The notes under the pieces are model-generated. The model was not told the origin of the DNA. It did no database searches and worked only from the letters and a program-made list of their open reading frames with translations. The position numbers and the translations under genes are program-made. A stretch of DNA of 53,405 bases from Singulisphaera sp. GP187 (GTDB taxonomy: Bacteria; Planctomycetota; Planctomycetia; Gemmatales; Gemmataceae). Below, in pieces: positions 18,358-25,520 of the stretch. The stretch covers positions 1-53,405 of the forward strand of contig CAMDQN010000030.1 in NCBI GenBank assembly GCA_945905925.1, written 5' to 3'. Each line of letters begins with the position of its first letter. Position 1 is the first letter of the stretch.

Positions 18358-18480
18358 GCGGAAGGACTTTACTCGAACTCGCTCAACCCGATCATCGCCG
18401 CCCACGCCCAGGCGGTGATCCCGCTGAAACTGGAACCAAAGTACTGCAGCAGTTGACGCGGACACTGATGGCGGAGTAAA
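18358..18480 (+). pseudogene. Remnant of the gene upstream of the methyltransferase
   Basis: The plus strand encodes a protein-like tail (LYSNSLNPIIAAHAQAVI, PLKLEPKY) in one frame. After an apparent one-base shift near 18445 it continues QQLTRTLMAE and then a TAA at 18478-18480. The upstream frame is closed by a TGA at 18355-18357. Its end lies 5 bp before the methyltransferase GTG, the spacing of an operon partner. The identity is unknown; a restriction endonuclease partner would be one guess. Confidence 0.35.
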
Positions 18481-18485
18481 CGCCC

Positions 18486-19118
18486 GTGCAACGCGCCCGA
18501 ATCTCCAACCCGGCCACTGCGCGGTGGGAGGAGTTTGGCCCGTGCTATGCGATATTCCCCACCGCATTCACGGACGGGGTCGTGGCCCAGAACACATGCA
18601 CGGGCGACGCGGTTCTGGACCCGTTCGCTGGGCGGGACACCGCGCTGTTCAGCGCGGCGAGCCGTGTGTATCTCAACGACAACGTGCGGTTGCTCCCGGA
18701 GTTGGCCACTCGCGGCGCGCCTCGCGCGAAACTCCTGTTGACTTCCCCGCCGTACTTCGGTGTGACGAACTACCACTACGACCAGTGGCTGCGGTTGTGG
18801 CTCTTGGGCGGGCGGACGCGTTACGAGCCGAGGGTCAGTATCGAGACAAGTTTGAACACCGAGCCGAGTACCGTCATCTCCTCCAACTCGTCTTTGAACG
18901 GGCAGCGCCACATTTGTCGTCCAACACGACAGTTTACGTTCGCATGGATCGCCGGGAACTCACCTACACCGCGACGCAGGAAGTGCTGACCGAAGTGTTC
19001 ACCAACAAGGCACTCCGCCGAATCGCGCCCGGTGAAGAAGGGGCAAACTCAGACTCGACTGTTCGGCCCAAACGCATCGAAGGTCGGGGAAGTCGATCTC
19101 ATTCTGCGCACGAAGTGA
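18486..19118 (+). pseudogene. DNA methyltransferase (N4/N6 type), frameshifted
   Basis: Three reading frames must be joined to follow one protein. Frame 1 (from GTG 18486) gives ISNPATARWEEFGP, the SAM-binding VLDPFAG and the catalytic TSPPYFGVTNYHYDQWLRLW. Near 18830 it shifts to a second frame with YRDKFEHRAEYRHLLQLVFE, TVYVRMDRRELTYTATQ and LTEVFTNKALRRI. Near 19030 it shifts again to a third frame with KKGQTQTRLFGPN and the end VGEVDLILRTK. The distance between DPFAG and SPPYF is also short for this family, suggesting an internal deletion. Motif order DPFAG-then-SPPY suits a type II amino-methyltransferase. It cannot make a working enzyme. Confidence 0.8.
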
Positions 19119-19425
19119 GGGCAGCAGATCCCCTGTGAAGAAGTCTGTGACGCCGAAAGGCGTTGAGCCCGCGTTGATCGCGTCCGCGGCGTTCGTTGGC
19201 GCGGCACGCGGAGCCACTCGCGGTGTTTCGGGCCCGAGCTGAGGGCGGGCAACAAACCGGCCGGAAGTGAGATCGTGTTCGATTCCGACCGTCGCCACCC
19301 ACCCGATAGCTAAAGAAAAGACCGCGTGATCAGCGTCGCGAGTTGCCAGTCGAAGATCGTGTCCGTCCCACCAGCTCCCAGTTGGGAGCTGGTGGGACGG
19401 ACACGGATCTGGTGATGTCATCGGG
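19119..19425. other. Intergenic stretch between the pseudogene and the accessory element
   Basis: No gene is supported. A minus-strand frame spells VFSLAIGWVATVGIEHD and FVARPQ around 19230-19320, which may be a fragment of a lost protein, but I do not recognise it. The stretch ends with the strong hairpin listed separately. Confidence 0.4.
19358..19405. repeat. 23-bp perfect inverted repeat with 2-bp centre
   Basis: Positions 19358-19380 and 19383-19405 are exact reverse complements separated by GT. The arm contains CCCACCAGCTCCCA / TGGGAGCTGGTGGG. No T-run follows on either side, so it is not a typical intrinsic terminator. It lies exactly between the methyltransferase pseudogene and the first minus-strand gene of the accessory element, and could be a terminal or protein-binding site. 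Confidence 0.7.
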
Positions 19426-19611
19426 TCAGTGACACGCGAGCGACGGCCAGTTCCGGAAGGCCCGGAGCGCGGCCCGCACGGCCCGGCGCAGGCGGTTCAT
19501 GAAGTCCTCGCCGGTGAGCACCCGGTGAACCTCGTCGGCCTGGACCTCAGGCAGGTCGTTGGGGACGCGGATCGTCACGTGGATCTCGTCGATCACCACG
19601 GTCTTGGCCAC
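19426..19611 (-). CDS. Small hypothetical protein, 61 residues
   Basis: A GTG start (19611) with AGGAG upstream opens a short acidic-then-basic protein. It begins AKTVVIDEIHVTIRVPNDLP, a beta-strand-like start, and continues into an amphipathic helix with many arginines (FMNRLRRAVRAALRAFRNW). No family is recognised. It is the last gene of the minus-strand accessory block. Good ribosome-binding site and codon bias similar to its neighbours support it as real. Confidence 0.5.
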   Translation of the reverse strand: MAKTVVIDEIHVTIRVPNDLPEVQADEVHRVLTGEDFMNRLRRAVRAALRAFRNWPSLACH

Positions 19612-19644
19612 GGTGGCTCCTGTGTGAAAGTCTGTGGGGCGAAC

Positions 19645-19713
19645 CTACGGCATCTCGCGGGCGGCGTCGAACACCATCAGAGCGAAGAAGATGGCGGCGA
19701 TCAGGTACAGCAT
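19645..19713 (-). CDS. 22-residue putative membrane peptide
   Basis: The ATG at 19713 follows a GGAG site and encodes MLYLIAAIFFALMVFDAA then a short polar end. That is one transmembrane helix and little else. A longer reading frame (up to 19875) exists, but its N-terminal part looks like shadow sequence. It lies 33 bp upstream of the 61-residue gene. Such one-helix peptides occur in phages and toxin-antitoxin loci, but nothing here fixes the role. Confidence 0.35.
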   Translation of the reverse strand: MLYLIAAIFFALMVFDAAREMP

Positions 19714-19916
19714 GGCGGTCTCCGGGATGTGGGGGTTGAGTGGTACGGGAACGGCGGTCACGAAGTCGGAGTTGGCGGATGAGATTCGATCGGAGAGTGG
19801 CGTTCGATTCTGGGTTATCGCACGGGCTGACGCACGCGCCCGAAGGCGCGTACTTGACCGGCCGATTTCCTTCACCGAACGCGCTCATTCGACTGAACCC
19901 TTTCCGCCGCTTCCGG

Positions 19917-20525
19917 TCAGTTCACGAGGCCGAAGCGGCGGGCGGCGCGTTTCAACCAGCTCCCGGTCTGGACGGCGACGGTCGTGGTCGTGACACTCAC
20001 CGCGCTGACGGCCGCCGCGGCGGCGTGCGGCACGACCAGGCAGACGATGCCGACCACCAGCCCGACGCCGAGGCCCACGCACAGCATCCGGCGCAGCGGG
20101 AGTGCCTCGCCGGCGACCGTGCCGACTGCGGCCACCGCGTCGCTCGCGGCCCGGCACCGGGACGTCACCGCCTCCTTCGTCTTCGTGGCCGCACCGGTCA
20201 ACGCATCACGCGCGGCGGTGATCCGGGCCTTGAGCCTCGCCCACGGGCCGGGCTTCTTCGGCGCCGGCGCGGCCGCGGGCGGCGGGGCGACGACCGCCGG
20301 TGCGGGTTCGGGCCGCTCGGGGGCGAGCATGGCGCGGAGTTCGGGGTTGGTCATGATCTCGACGATGGCGTCCTTGACGGCGAGCCGGGTGCCCTCGCGG
20401 GCGGCGTCGGCCACCGCCTGGTTGAGCCCGTCGGCCAGGGCGTCGATGATCCCGTCGAGGCGGTCGAGTTGGTCGGCCAGTTGCTTGCGCTGCGGCTTGC
20501 CGTTCATCGTGTCGGTCGCGGACAT
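19917..20525 (-). CDS. Hypothetical protein with helical N-terminus and two membrane segments
   Basis: The start is placed at the ATG at 20525, giving 202 residues. Residues about 10-70 are predicted helical (QLADQLDRLDGIIDALADGL). A Pro/Ala-rich linker follows (ERPEPAPAVVAPPPAAAPAP), then basic helices. One or two hydrophobic segments lie near residues 150-185 (MLCVGLGVGLVVGIVCLVV, then AAAAAVSAVSVTTT). The design of coiled or helical head, flexible linker and membrane anchor suggests a membrane-tethered protein. No family is recognised. Confidence 0.6.
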   Translation of the reverse strand: MSATDTMNGKPQRKQLADQLDRLDGIIDALADGLNQAVADAAREGTRLAVKDAIVEIMTNPELRAMLAPERPEPAPAVVAPPPAAAPAPKKPGPWARLKARITAARDALTGAATKTKEAVTSRCRAASDAVAAVGTVAGEALPLRRMLCVGLGVGLVVGIVCLVVPHAAAAAVSAVSVTTTTVAVQTGSWLKRAARRFGLVN

Positions 20526-20697
20526 GGTCTGGTTCTCCGGTTCTTGGGTGGTGGTTCTGGTGAATACGTGTTGCGGGAATGTCACGACGCGAGCCCAGGC
20601 GCGCGACCTCCCCGGCTGCGTCCGGCCCCATGACGAGACCGGGCGGGTACGGGCGGAGACGCGTGCGTGAGGGTCGTGGTGACGGAAGTTGCTCGTG

Positions 20698-21264
20698 TCA
20701 GGTCGGATCGAGGCGTGCGAGTACGGACTCGGCGGTGAGTACATCGGTCGCGGCGGCAAGTACAGCGAGCGCGGCGCCGGCGACGGGGCCGCCGGCCAGA
20801 CCCAGCGCCGTCGCCAGCACGCCGAAGCCGATGGCGGCGGTGAGCGTGCCCTGGCGGGCCAGCCACCACCGCGCGACGTTCACCCCGACCGCGAGCGCCG
20901 CGGCCGTCGGAACCGCGGACGTTGGTGCCGGCTCGTCGCGGTCGGCGTGCCCATACCGCGCGGGTGTGCGGGCGCGAGCGTCGTAGTCGTCGGGGTCGGA
21001 CCACGGATCCTTGGGTTCGCCCCAGCGATCGCGCTCCTCGTACTCGTCCTCGCGCCACCCGCCCGGGCGCGGCGCCGGGTGGTGCGTCGAGGGCCGGGTC
21101 GTGTTGACGAACACGCGGTCGACCAGGGCGGCAACGAGTACGTCGCGGACTGCGCCCCCAACAGCGCCGGCCAGTTCGGTCGCCAGTGCCGCGCGGACCT
21201 TGATCTTCAGTTCGGCGAGCGAGCCGGCCAGCCGGTGGACCCGTTGTGTGACGAGCGCGGTCAT
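20698..21264 (-). CDS. Hypothetical membrane protein, coupled to the clamp-like gene
   Basis: The 188-residue protein starts at an ATG whose first bases overlap the stop of the clamp-like gene (ATGA at 21264-21261), which indicates translational coupling. The N-terminus is helical (VHRLAGSLAELKIKVRAALA). A charged, disordered middle is rich in Asp, Arg and Pro (DEYEERDRWGEPKDPWSDPD). The C-terminus has two hydrophobic segments (AALAVGVNVARWWLA, IGFGVLATALGLAGGPVAGA). No family is recognised. The coupling implies that it is made together with the clamp-like protein. Confidence 0.65.
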   Translation of the reverse strand: MTALVTQRVHRLAGSLAELKIKVRAALATELAGAVGGAVRDVLVAALVDRVFVNTTRPSTHHPAPRPGGWREDEYEERDRWGEPKDPWSDPDDYDARARTPARYGHADRDEPAPTSAVPTAAALAVGVNVARWWLARQGTLTAAIGFGVLATALGLAGGPVAGAALAVLAAATDVLTAESVLARLDPT

Positions 21265-22646
21265 CGCGGGCCTCCGGTGCCGAGGTTCAACTGCTTCAGG
21301 TTGGTGAGCACGTTCGCCAGCACCTTCTGCTCCTTCTTCGACGCCTTCAGCGCGGCGACCAGTCGGGTGGCCTTCGTCGCGGCGTCGGCCAGCGCCGCGC
21401 GCAACTCCTCGGCGGCGACGAGCGGGTCGGGCGCGTCGTTCGCGGGCGGGTCGTGCCGGCCGCCGGGCGCGGGGCCGTTCGGTTCGTGCGGTTTCACAGT
21501 CGTACTCCTTTTCGGGTTGGGGGCGGGGATTGAGACGATCGCGTCGGGACCGGGCGCGCGGGGTTCGGGTGCCACGGTCAGTTCCGGGTCGAGGAGCGCG
21601 GCGCGCACGGTGACGCCGTCGCCATCGCCGACCAGGGACTTGTCGGGACTGATGCGCAGCGCGGTGCAGCCGAGCGCGAGTACGCGGGCCAGCGCCCGCC
21701 GGTCGAGAGCCACTCGCGCTGCCGGCCCCGCGACGGACGACCGGGCCAGAAGAACCTCCTTCACGGTGCCGCTATCGTCGCGGGCGCGAACTGCGAGGAT
21801 ACCGTCGGCGTCGAGGGTGATTGGCCGGAGTTCGTGCCCCTGGCACGGTAGTCCTGGCAACTGTGGGAGCAGCGCGGCCGCGTCGCCGCGGTCGAGCGCC
21901 ACGGCCGTCGGCGCGTGCCGTGGAACTACGCCGGCCACGTCCGGAAACTTGCCGGCGGGCGCGACGGCGAGCCACACCGTCCAGTCGCCCGCGGACACGA
22001 CCAGATGGGAAGCCGTGCGACCGACGCGCACCTCGGTCTCGTCGCGCACTTCGGGCGAACCGAACAGTGGGACTGCGGGGACCAGTACGTCTCCGGTGAA
22101 CGGGAACGTGAACCCATCGAAGAGAACCGCGATTTTCCCGTCGGTGGCGACGACCCGGCCCTTCGCGCCGCAGACCTGGACCCGGCTGAGCGCGAACCGC
22201 CCGTCCTCGCGACTGGACGTGCGCCCCGCCTCGTGCAGCGCGACGAGTACGCGGGCTGCGACCGGCTTGGTCTCCGGTCGCGGGAGCGGGTCGTGTTGCT
22301 TGCCGGGCAGCACGAATGTCACCGGAACCGAGCCGGGGGCGCCGTCCCCGGCCCATCGCGCGACGCCGTCGAGGTTTTCGCCCGCGTCGAACTCGACCAA
22401 CTCGTCGGAGTTGGCCGCGACGGTCTCGATCGCGGTCATCGGCACAACCAGAATCTCGGTGAGGCCACGCGCGGGCGCGGCGCAGCCAAATTCGAGCGTT
22501 ACTTCGGGGAAGGTCGCGGTGAGCGTGATGCGGCCGTTCGCCTGCCGGATCACGACGCACGGGGCCGGGCCGCGCGGACGCCCGGAGATGCACTTCGCGC
22601 ACGCGGCGCGGAACCGCCGGGCAAGCCTGCGCGGGAACGCGATCAT
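21261..22646 (-). CDS. Divergent DNA sliding clamp (DnaN/beta-clamp-like) with C-terminal extension
   Basis: The 461-residue protein follows the three-domain pattern of the bacterial beta clamp. Domain 1 (about residues 5-110) has GRITLTATFPEVTLEFG and ILVVPMTAIETV. Domain 2 (about 150-250) has FALSRVQVCGAKGRVVATDGKIAVL, VLVPAVPLFG, then the telling KFPDVAGVVP. Domain 3 (about 255-370) has AVALDRGDAAALLPQL and VALDRRALARVLALG. A tail of about 80 residues adds a Pro/Gly linker and a helical segment (AEELRAALADAATKA, KKEQKVLANVLTNL). Ordinary DnaN is about 370 residues and has no such tail. Its place among phage-like genes suggests a mobile-element clamp. Identification is by pattern, not by search. 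Confidence 0.75.
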   Translation of the reverse strand: MIAFPRRLARRFRAACAKCISGRPRGPAPCVVIRQANGRITLTATFPEVTLEFGCAAPARGLTEILVVPMTAIETVAANSDELVEFDAGENLDGVARWAGDGAPGSVPVTFVLPGKQHDPLPRPETKPVAARVLVALHEAGRTSSREDGRFALSRVQVCGAKGRVVATDGKIAVLFDGFTFPFTGDVLVPAVPLFGSPEVRDETEVRVGRTASHLVVSAGDWTVWLAVAPAGKFPDVAGVVPRHAPTAVALDRGDAAALLPQLPGLPCQGHELRPITLDADGILAVRARDDSGTVKEVLLARSSVAGPAARVALDRRALARVLALGCTALRISPDKSLVGDGDGVTVRAALLDPELTVAPEPRAPGPDAIVSIPAPNPKRSTTVKPHEPNGPAPGGRHDPPANDAPDPLVAAEELRAALADAATKATRLVAALKASKKEQKVLANVLTNLKQLNLGTGGPR

Positions 22647-22681
22647 GGAATCTCCTCGGATCGGGTGGTGGAGCGTTAAGG

Positions 22682-22972
22682 TCAGTCGACCCGCCAGCCG
22701 GCGCGTGCGAGTTCCTCAGCGGTGTCGAACCTCTCGTGCGGCAGCGCCAGGAACGCGGACAGGTCGGACGGCAGGAAAAATAGGTTTGTGAGGTACACGG
22801 TCGTGCTGAAGCCGGTCAGCCCGGCGGCCCGCGCGTCGAACACGACGCCCAGTTCCTCGGCTCGGCCGGGACGCCGGCGCACCAAGGGTAGAAAGGGCCA
22901 CACCGGCCACAACGCGGGCGCAGAGAGGATCAGCACCGTCCGGTCCCGCACACACACACGGCAATTCGCCAT
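22682..22972 (-). CDS. Small hypothetical protein
   Basis: The 96-residue protein starts at the ATG at 22972 after GGGAG. It contains MANCRVCVRDRTVLI near the N-terminus, with a Cys-x2-Cys pair, then a Pro-rich stretch and AGLTGFSTTVYLTNLFFLPSDL. No family is recognised. It sits between the DUF6744-like gene and the clamp-like gene, 35 bp from the latter. Confidence 0.55.
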   Translation of the reverse strand: MANCRVCVRDRTVLILSAPALWPVWPFLPLVRRRPGRAEELGVVFDARAAGLTGFSTTVYLTNLFFLPSDLSAFLALPHERFDTAEELARAGWRVD

Positions 22973-23009
22973 CGCAGTCTCCCGGAATGGGACGAAAGGG
23001 AACGAAGAA

Positions 23010-23032
23010 GGCCGGTCCACAATGGACCGGCC
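23010..23032 (-). terminator. Intrinsic terminator-like hairpin after the DUF6744-like gene
   Basis: GGCCGGTCCA-CAA-TGGACCGGCC is a perfect 10-bp stem. On the minus strand it is followed by TTCTTCGTTCCC. It lies 24 bp after the stop at 23056 and 38 bp before the next start at 22972. The weak U-run suggests partial read-through or attenuation. Confidence 0.6.
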
Positions 23033-23055
23033 CGGAAACGACAGCGGGTTCGCGC

Positions 23056-23934
23056 TCACACGGCGGGTTCGGCGGACTCGCCCGCGATCTCGGCGACCTT
23101 CGCACGCAGCGCACGCTCGGCGTCGGCAACCGCCAGGTCCAGCCGCTCGCGCTCGCCCGAGAGATACTCGGCGTAGGTTTGCAACTTGAACTTGGTCGTG
23201 CGGATCTTCTCGGCGGCGCGCTGGAGCGTGTCGGCCCGCGTGTCGGTCCCGAACTGCGCCACCGCGGCGCGGTGCTCGGCGACCACAGCCGCGAGTCCGT
23301 CGGCCACCGCCTGGGTGACCGAACGGTCACCTTCCTCGGTGCCCGCCGGCACGGGGAACCGGAGCAGTCGCCCGCCCACGCGGTTGAGGAACTCCTGGAT
23401 CTTGTCGGTGAAGCCGGCGTGTTGTTGTGGGACGAAGTAGCACCCGCCACCCGGTCGAATGCCGAACAGGTCCGCCTGGCGCTCGAACAACTTCTGCACC
23501 ACGCGCGTCACGTCCGAACCCGTACGCACCGCGATGCAGCGGTCGAGTTCCTCTTGCGCCGCGGTGGCGAGGCCGGGCAGCGCGCAGGACACGCTCCCGG
23601 TTTGCTTGTCGAGCGTGAGTGTGGTCTCCAGTGTGTACTCGTAGCGGTCGTCCTCGCGGGTCTCCTGGGTGAACTGGAACTTGATGGTGGTCGTGTCCTC
23701 GGCGACGGGGCGGATGATGCGCTGGTCGCTGAGTTTCTTGCACGCGCGGGCGAACGCGTGCCGAGGGGCCAGTTCGCGCGCCACCCCCGGATCGAGGTCG
23801 GCCGCTTCGAGCGCGCGCACCAGGTCGGCGTGCGGAACGGCGAGGCCGGGGCACGCCCAGGCGATCACCTCGCCGAGTAAACGGGTACCGGCGCCCACGG
23901 GCACCGGTAACGGAACGGTCGCGGTCACGGGCAA
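23056..23934 (-). CDS. DUF6744-like protein of the AAA+/vWA module
   Basis: The 292-residue protein has an N-terminal region with PRHAFARACKKLSDQRIIRPV, a mixed strand region (TIKFQFTQETRE, YEYTLETTLTLDKQTG), CYFVPQQHAGFTDKIQEFLNRVGGRLLRFPVPAG, and a long C-terminal helical part with coiled-coil character (FKLQTYAEYLSGERERLDLAVADAERALRAKVAEI). This layout agrees with my recollection of DUF6744 proteins of actinobacterial phages and bacteria; that name should be treated as provisional. It is the third member of a cluster with a vWA protein and a MoxR/RavA-type ATPase, so it may be their substrate or adaptor. Confidence 0.6.
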   Translation of the reverse strand: MPVTATVPLPVPVGAGTRLLGEVIAWACPGLAVPHADLVRALEAADLDPGVARELAPRHAFARACKKLSDQRIIRPVAEDTTTIKFQFTQETREDDRYEYTLETTLTLDKQTGSVSCALPGLATAAQEELDRCIAVRTGSDVTRVVQKLFERQADLFGIRPGGGCYFVPQQHAGFTDKIQEFLNRVGGRLLRFPVPAGTEEGDRSVTQAVADGLAAVVAEHRAAVAQFGTDTRADTLQRAAEKIRTTKFKLQTYAEYLSGERERLDLAVADAERALRAKVAEIAGESAEPAV

Positions 23935-23958
23935 CCTCCTTCGCGAGTAGAAACGAAG

Positions 23959-23985
23959 CGACCCGGCAGACCATCCGCCGGGTCG
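23959..23985 (-). terminator. Intrinsic terminator-like hairpin after the vWA gene
   Basis: CGACCCGGC (23959-23967) pairs with GCCGGGTCG (23977-23985). On the minus strand CTTCGTTTCT follows. It lies 36 bp beyond the vWA stop and 25 bp before the start of the next gene (23934). Confidence 0.6.
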
Positions 23986-24021
23986 GGTCTGTGAACCGTG
24001 GCGGTAAACGCCGCGCGAACC

Positions 24022-25431
24022 TCAAAGCGACAGGACGCGGCCGACGGCATCGCCCGCGGGATCGAGGGCCCGAACGGAATGGACCTCGTCGCTGACGAGC
24101 GCCAGATCACCGGGCGGGTTGTCGATCACCAGCGCGACGACGCGCGCCTTCGTCGCGCGCTTCCAGACGAGGAACCGGTCGCGCAGGTCGGCCGGAATGC
24201 GACACCGCGCGTCGGTCACCATCACCACATCGGTCACTCCCGTCGGGGCGCCGATCTCCTTGTACATCCGGGGCAGTTCTTCGATGGGCAGATCCAAGTC
24301 CGACCCGCGCCCGATGAACGCCGCGAGCCAGTCGCACAGCGCCGACTCGTCCCACCGACCGGGTGGCAGCGCCAGGAGTCGCTCGCCGGATCCACCGCTG
24401 TACGCGACCAAGCCCGCCCACCGGCGCTGTTGCCGTGCCACCCACGCCAGCGCCAGCGCGAGGGCTTTCGCGGTGTGCGCCTTGGCGCCTTCCATCGACC
24501 CGCTCTGATCGGTCACAATCAGGACCGGCCCCTTCCCGACCGGCTCGACAGCGTGGTGCTCCCGACAGAGAGTTTGACGTTCAACGAGCCGGCGCAAGGT
24601 GTCGAGTTCCAACTCCGGCACCGCGAGGCGCACCAACTCCGAGGGCAAGAGCCGCCCGATGTCGCCGCCCGGCTCGACGCCGACCACGTCGTCCAAGCCG
24701 TGGGAGACCTTCTGCCGCTGCTTCGACTGCGCGACGCGGCGGAACCGGCCCGCGAGTTCGCTGATCCTTCGCAGCGCCGGGTCGTTGCGCACCCGTCTGA
24801 AAAGCTCGGCGATGGCCCGCGGGTCGTTGCTCCCCGGTTCGCCCGGCCCCAAACCCATCGCGGTTGCCGCGTCCTTCAGATCGCTCACCTCTTTGCTCGC
24901 CTCGACGACGGCCTTACCCACCGCACGCAGGGCCGTCATTTCGTGCTCCAGATCGCCTTCGCCACCGACCACCGCGGGTGCCGAACCGCCCGCCTTCGTC
25001 GCGTCGTCCTTCTTGAGTTTGGCGAACTGCTCCGCGAAGTGCCCCGCGGCAATGCTCGCGGCCGTGTCGTCGAGCCGGGTGTCGGAGTGCAGCGCCCGGT
25101 ACTCCGGTGTGTCGAGCATCTGCGCCAGGAACTCGCGCCGCCGCGGGTCGGCGCACGAGTCCATCAACTTCGGTTCCGGCTCGAATGCCGCCGCGAAAAA
25201 GTCCGCCGCGGCGAACTCGTCGGTGCCGGATTTCTGGAGTCGTTCACTTTCGGCAATCAGTTCCCGCCCGCGGCGCAGTCCCCACGCATCGACCTCCAGC
25301 GCGGTCGGACCGGCCGTCTCGACGCTCTCGAAATCGGCCGTGCCGATTATGGCGTGCGGTGCCGCGCGGTCCGGCGGCCGAGCCGGTTTCGCGCTCAGAT
25401 CGAGCAACTTCAACAACTCGTTCGGGTCCAT
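24022..25431 (-). CDS. vWA (von Willebrand factor A) protein, ViaA-like partner
   Basis: The start is placed at the ATG at 25431, just after GGAG, giving 469 residues. The N-terminal two thirds are helical and unrecognised apart from a segment near residue 220 (LFRRVRNDPALRRISELAGRFRRVAQSKQRQK) much like the region before the vWA domain in ViaA-type proteins. The vWA domain spans about residues 300-465. Its MIDAS is DQSGSM (308-313), with VTDARCRIP supplying the later acidic residue. ViaA in Escherichia coli works with the AAA+ protein RavA. Here the ATPase gene lies directly upstream (25521-26651), supporting a pair. The vWA protein probably recruits the client on which the ATPase acts. Confidence 0.85.
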   Translation of the reverse strand: MDPNELLKLLDLSAKPARPPDRAAPHAIIGTADFESVETAGPTALEVDAWGLRRGRELIAESERLQKSGTDEFAAADFFAAAFEPEPKLMDSCADPRRREFLAQMLDTPEYRALHSDTRLDDTAASIAAGHFAEQFAKLKKDDATKAGGSAPAVVGGEGDLEHEMTALRAVGKAVVEASKEVSDLKDAATAMGLGPGEPGSNDPRAIAELFRRVRNDPALRRISELAGRFRRVAQSKQRQKVSHGLDDVVGVEPGGDIGRLLPSELVRLAVPELELDTLRRLVERQTLCREHHAVEPVGKGPVLIVTDQSGSMEGAKAHTAKALALALAWVARQQRRWAGLVAYSGGSGERLLALPPGRWDESALCDWLAAFIGRGSDLDLPIEELPRMYKEIGAPTGVTDVVMVTDARCRIPADLRDRFLVWKRATKARVVALVIDNPPGDLALVSDEVHSVRALDPAGDAVGRVLSL

Positions 25432-25460
25432 GACGAACTCCGTTGTGAGTGGAAAACAAA

Positions 25461-25497
25461 ACCGGCGCAACGACCGAGTTGCGGTCGTTGCGCCGGT
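25461..25497 (-). terminator. Intrinsic terminator between the AAA+ and vWA genes
   Basis: A perfect 16-bp stem (25461-25476 with 25482-25497, loop AGTTG) is followed on the minus strand by TTTGTTTTCC. It lies 23 bp after the ATPase stop and 30 bp before the vWA start. It is the strongest hairpin of the accessory block and would separate the expression of two proteins expected to work together, so regulated read-through is plausible. Confidence 0.8.
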
Positions 25498-25520
25498 CAC
25501 GGTTGACAGCGGGTGCGTAC

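Noticed and set aside
19134-19241. 35-residue plus-strand frame after the methyltransferase pseudogene
   Set aside because: Low-complexity Ala/Gly/Arg translation typical of shadow frames in GC-rich DNA.
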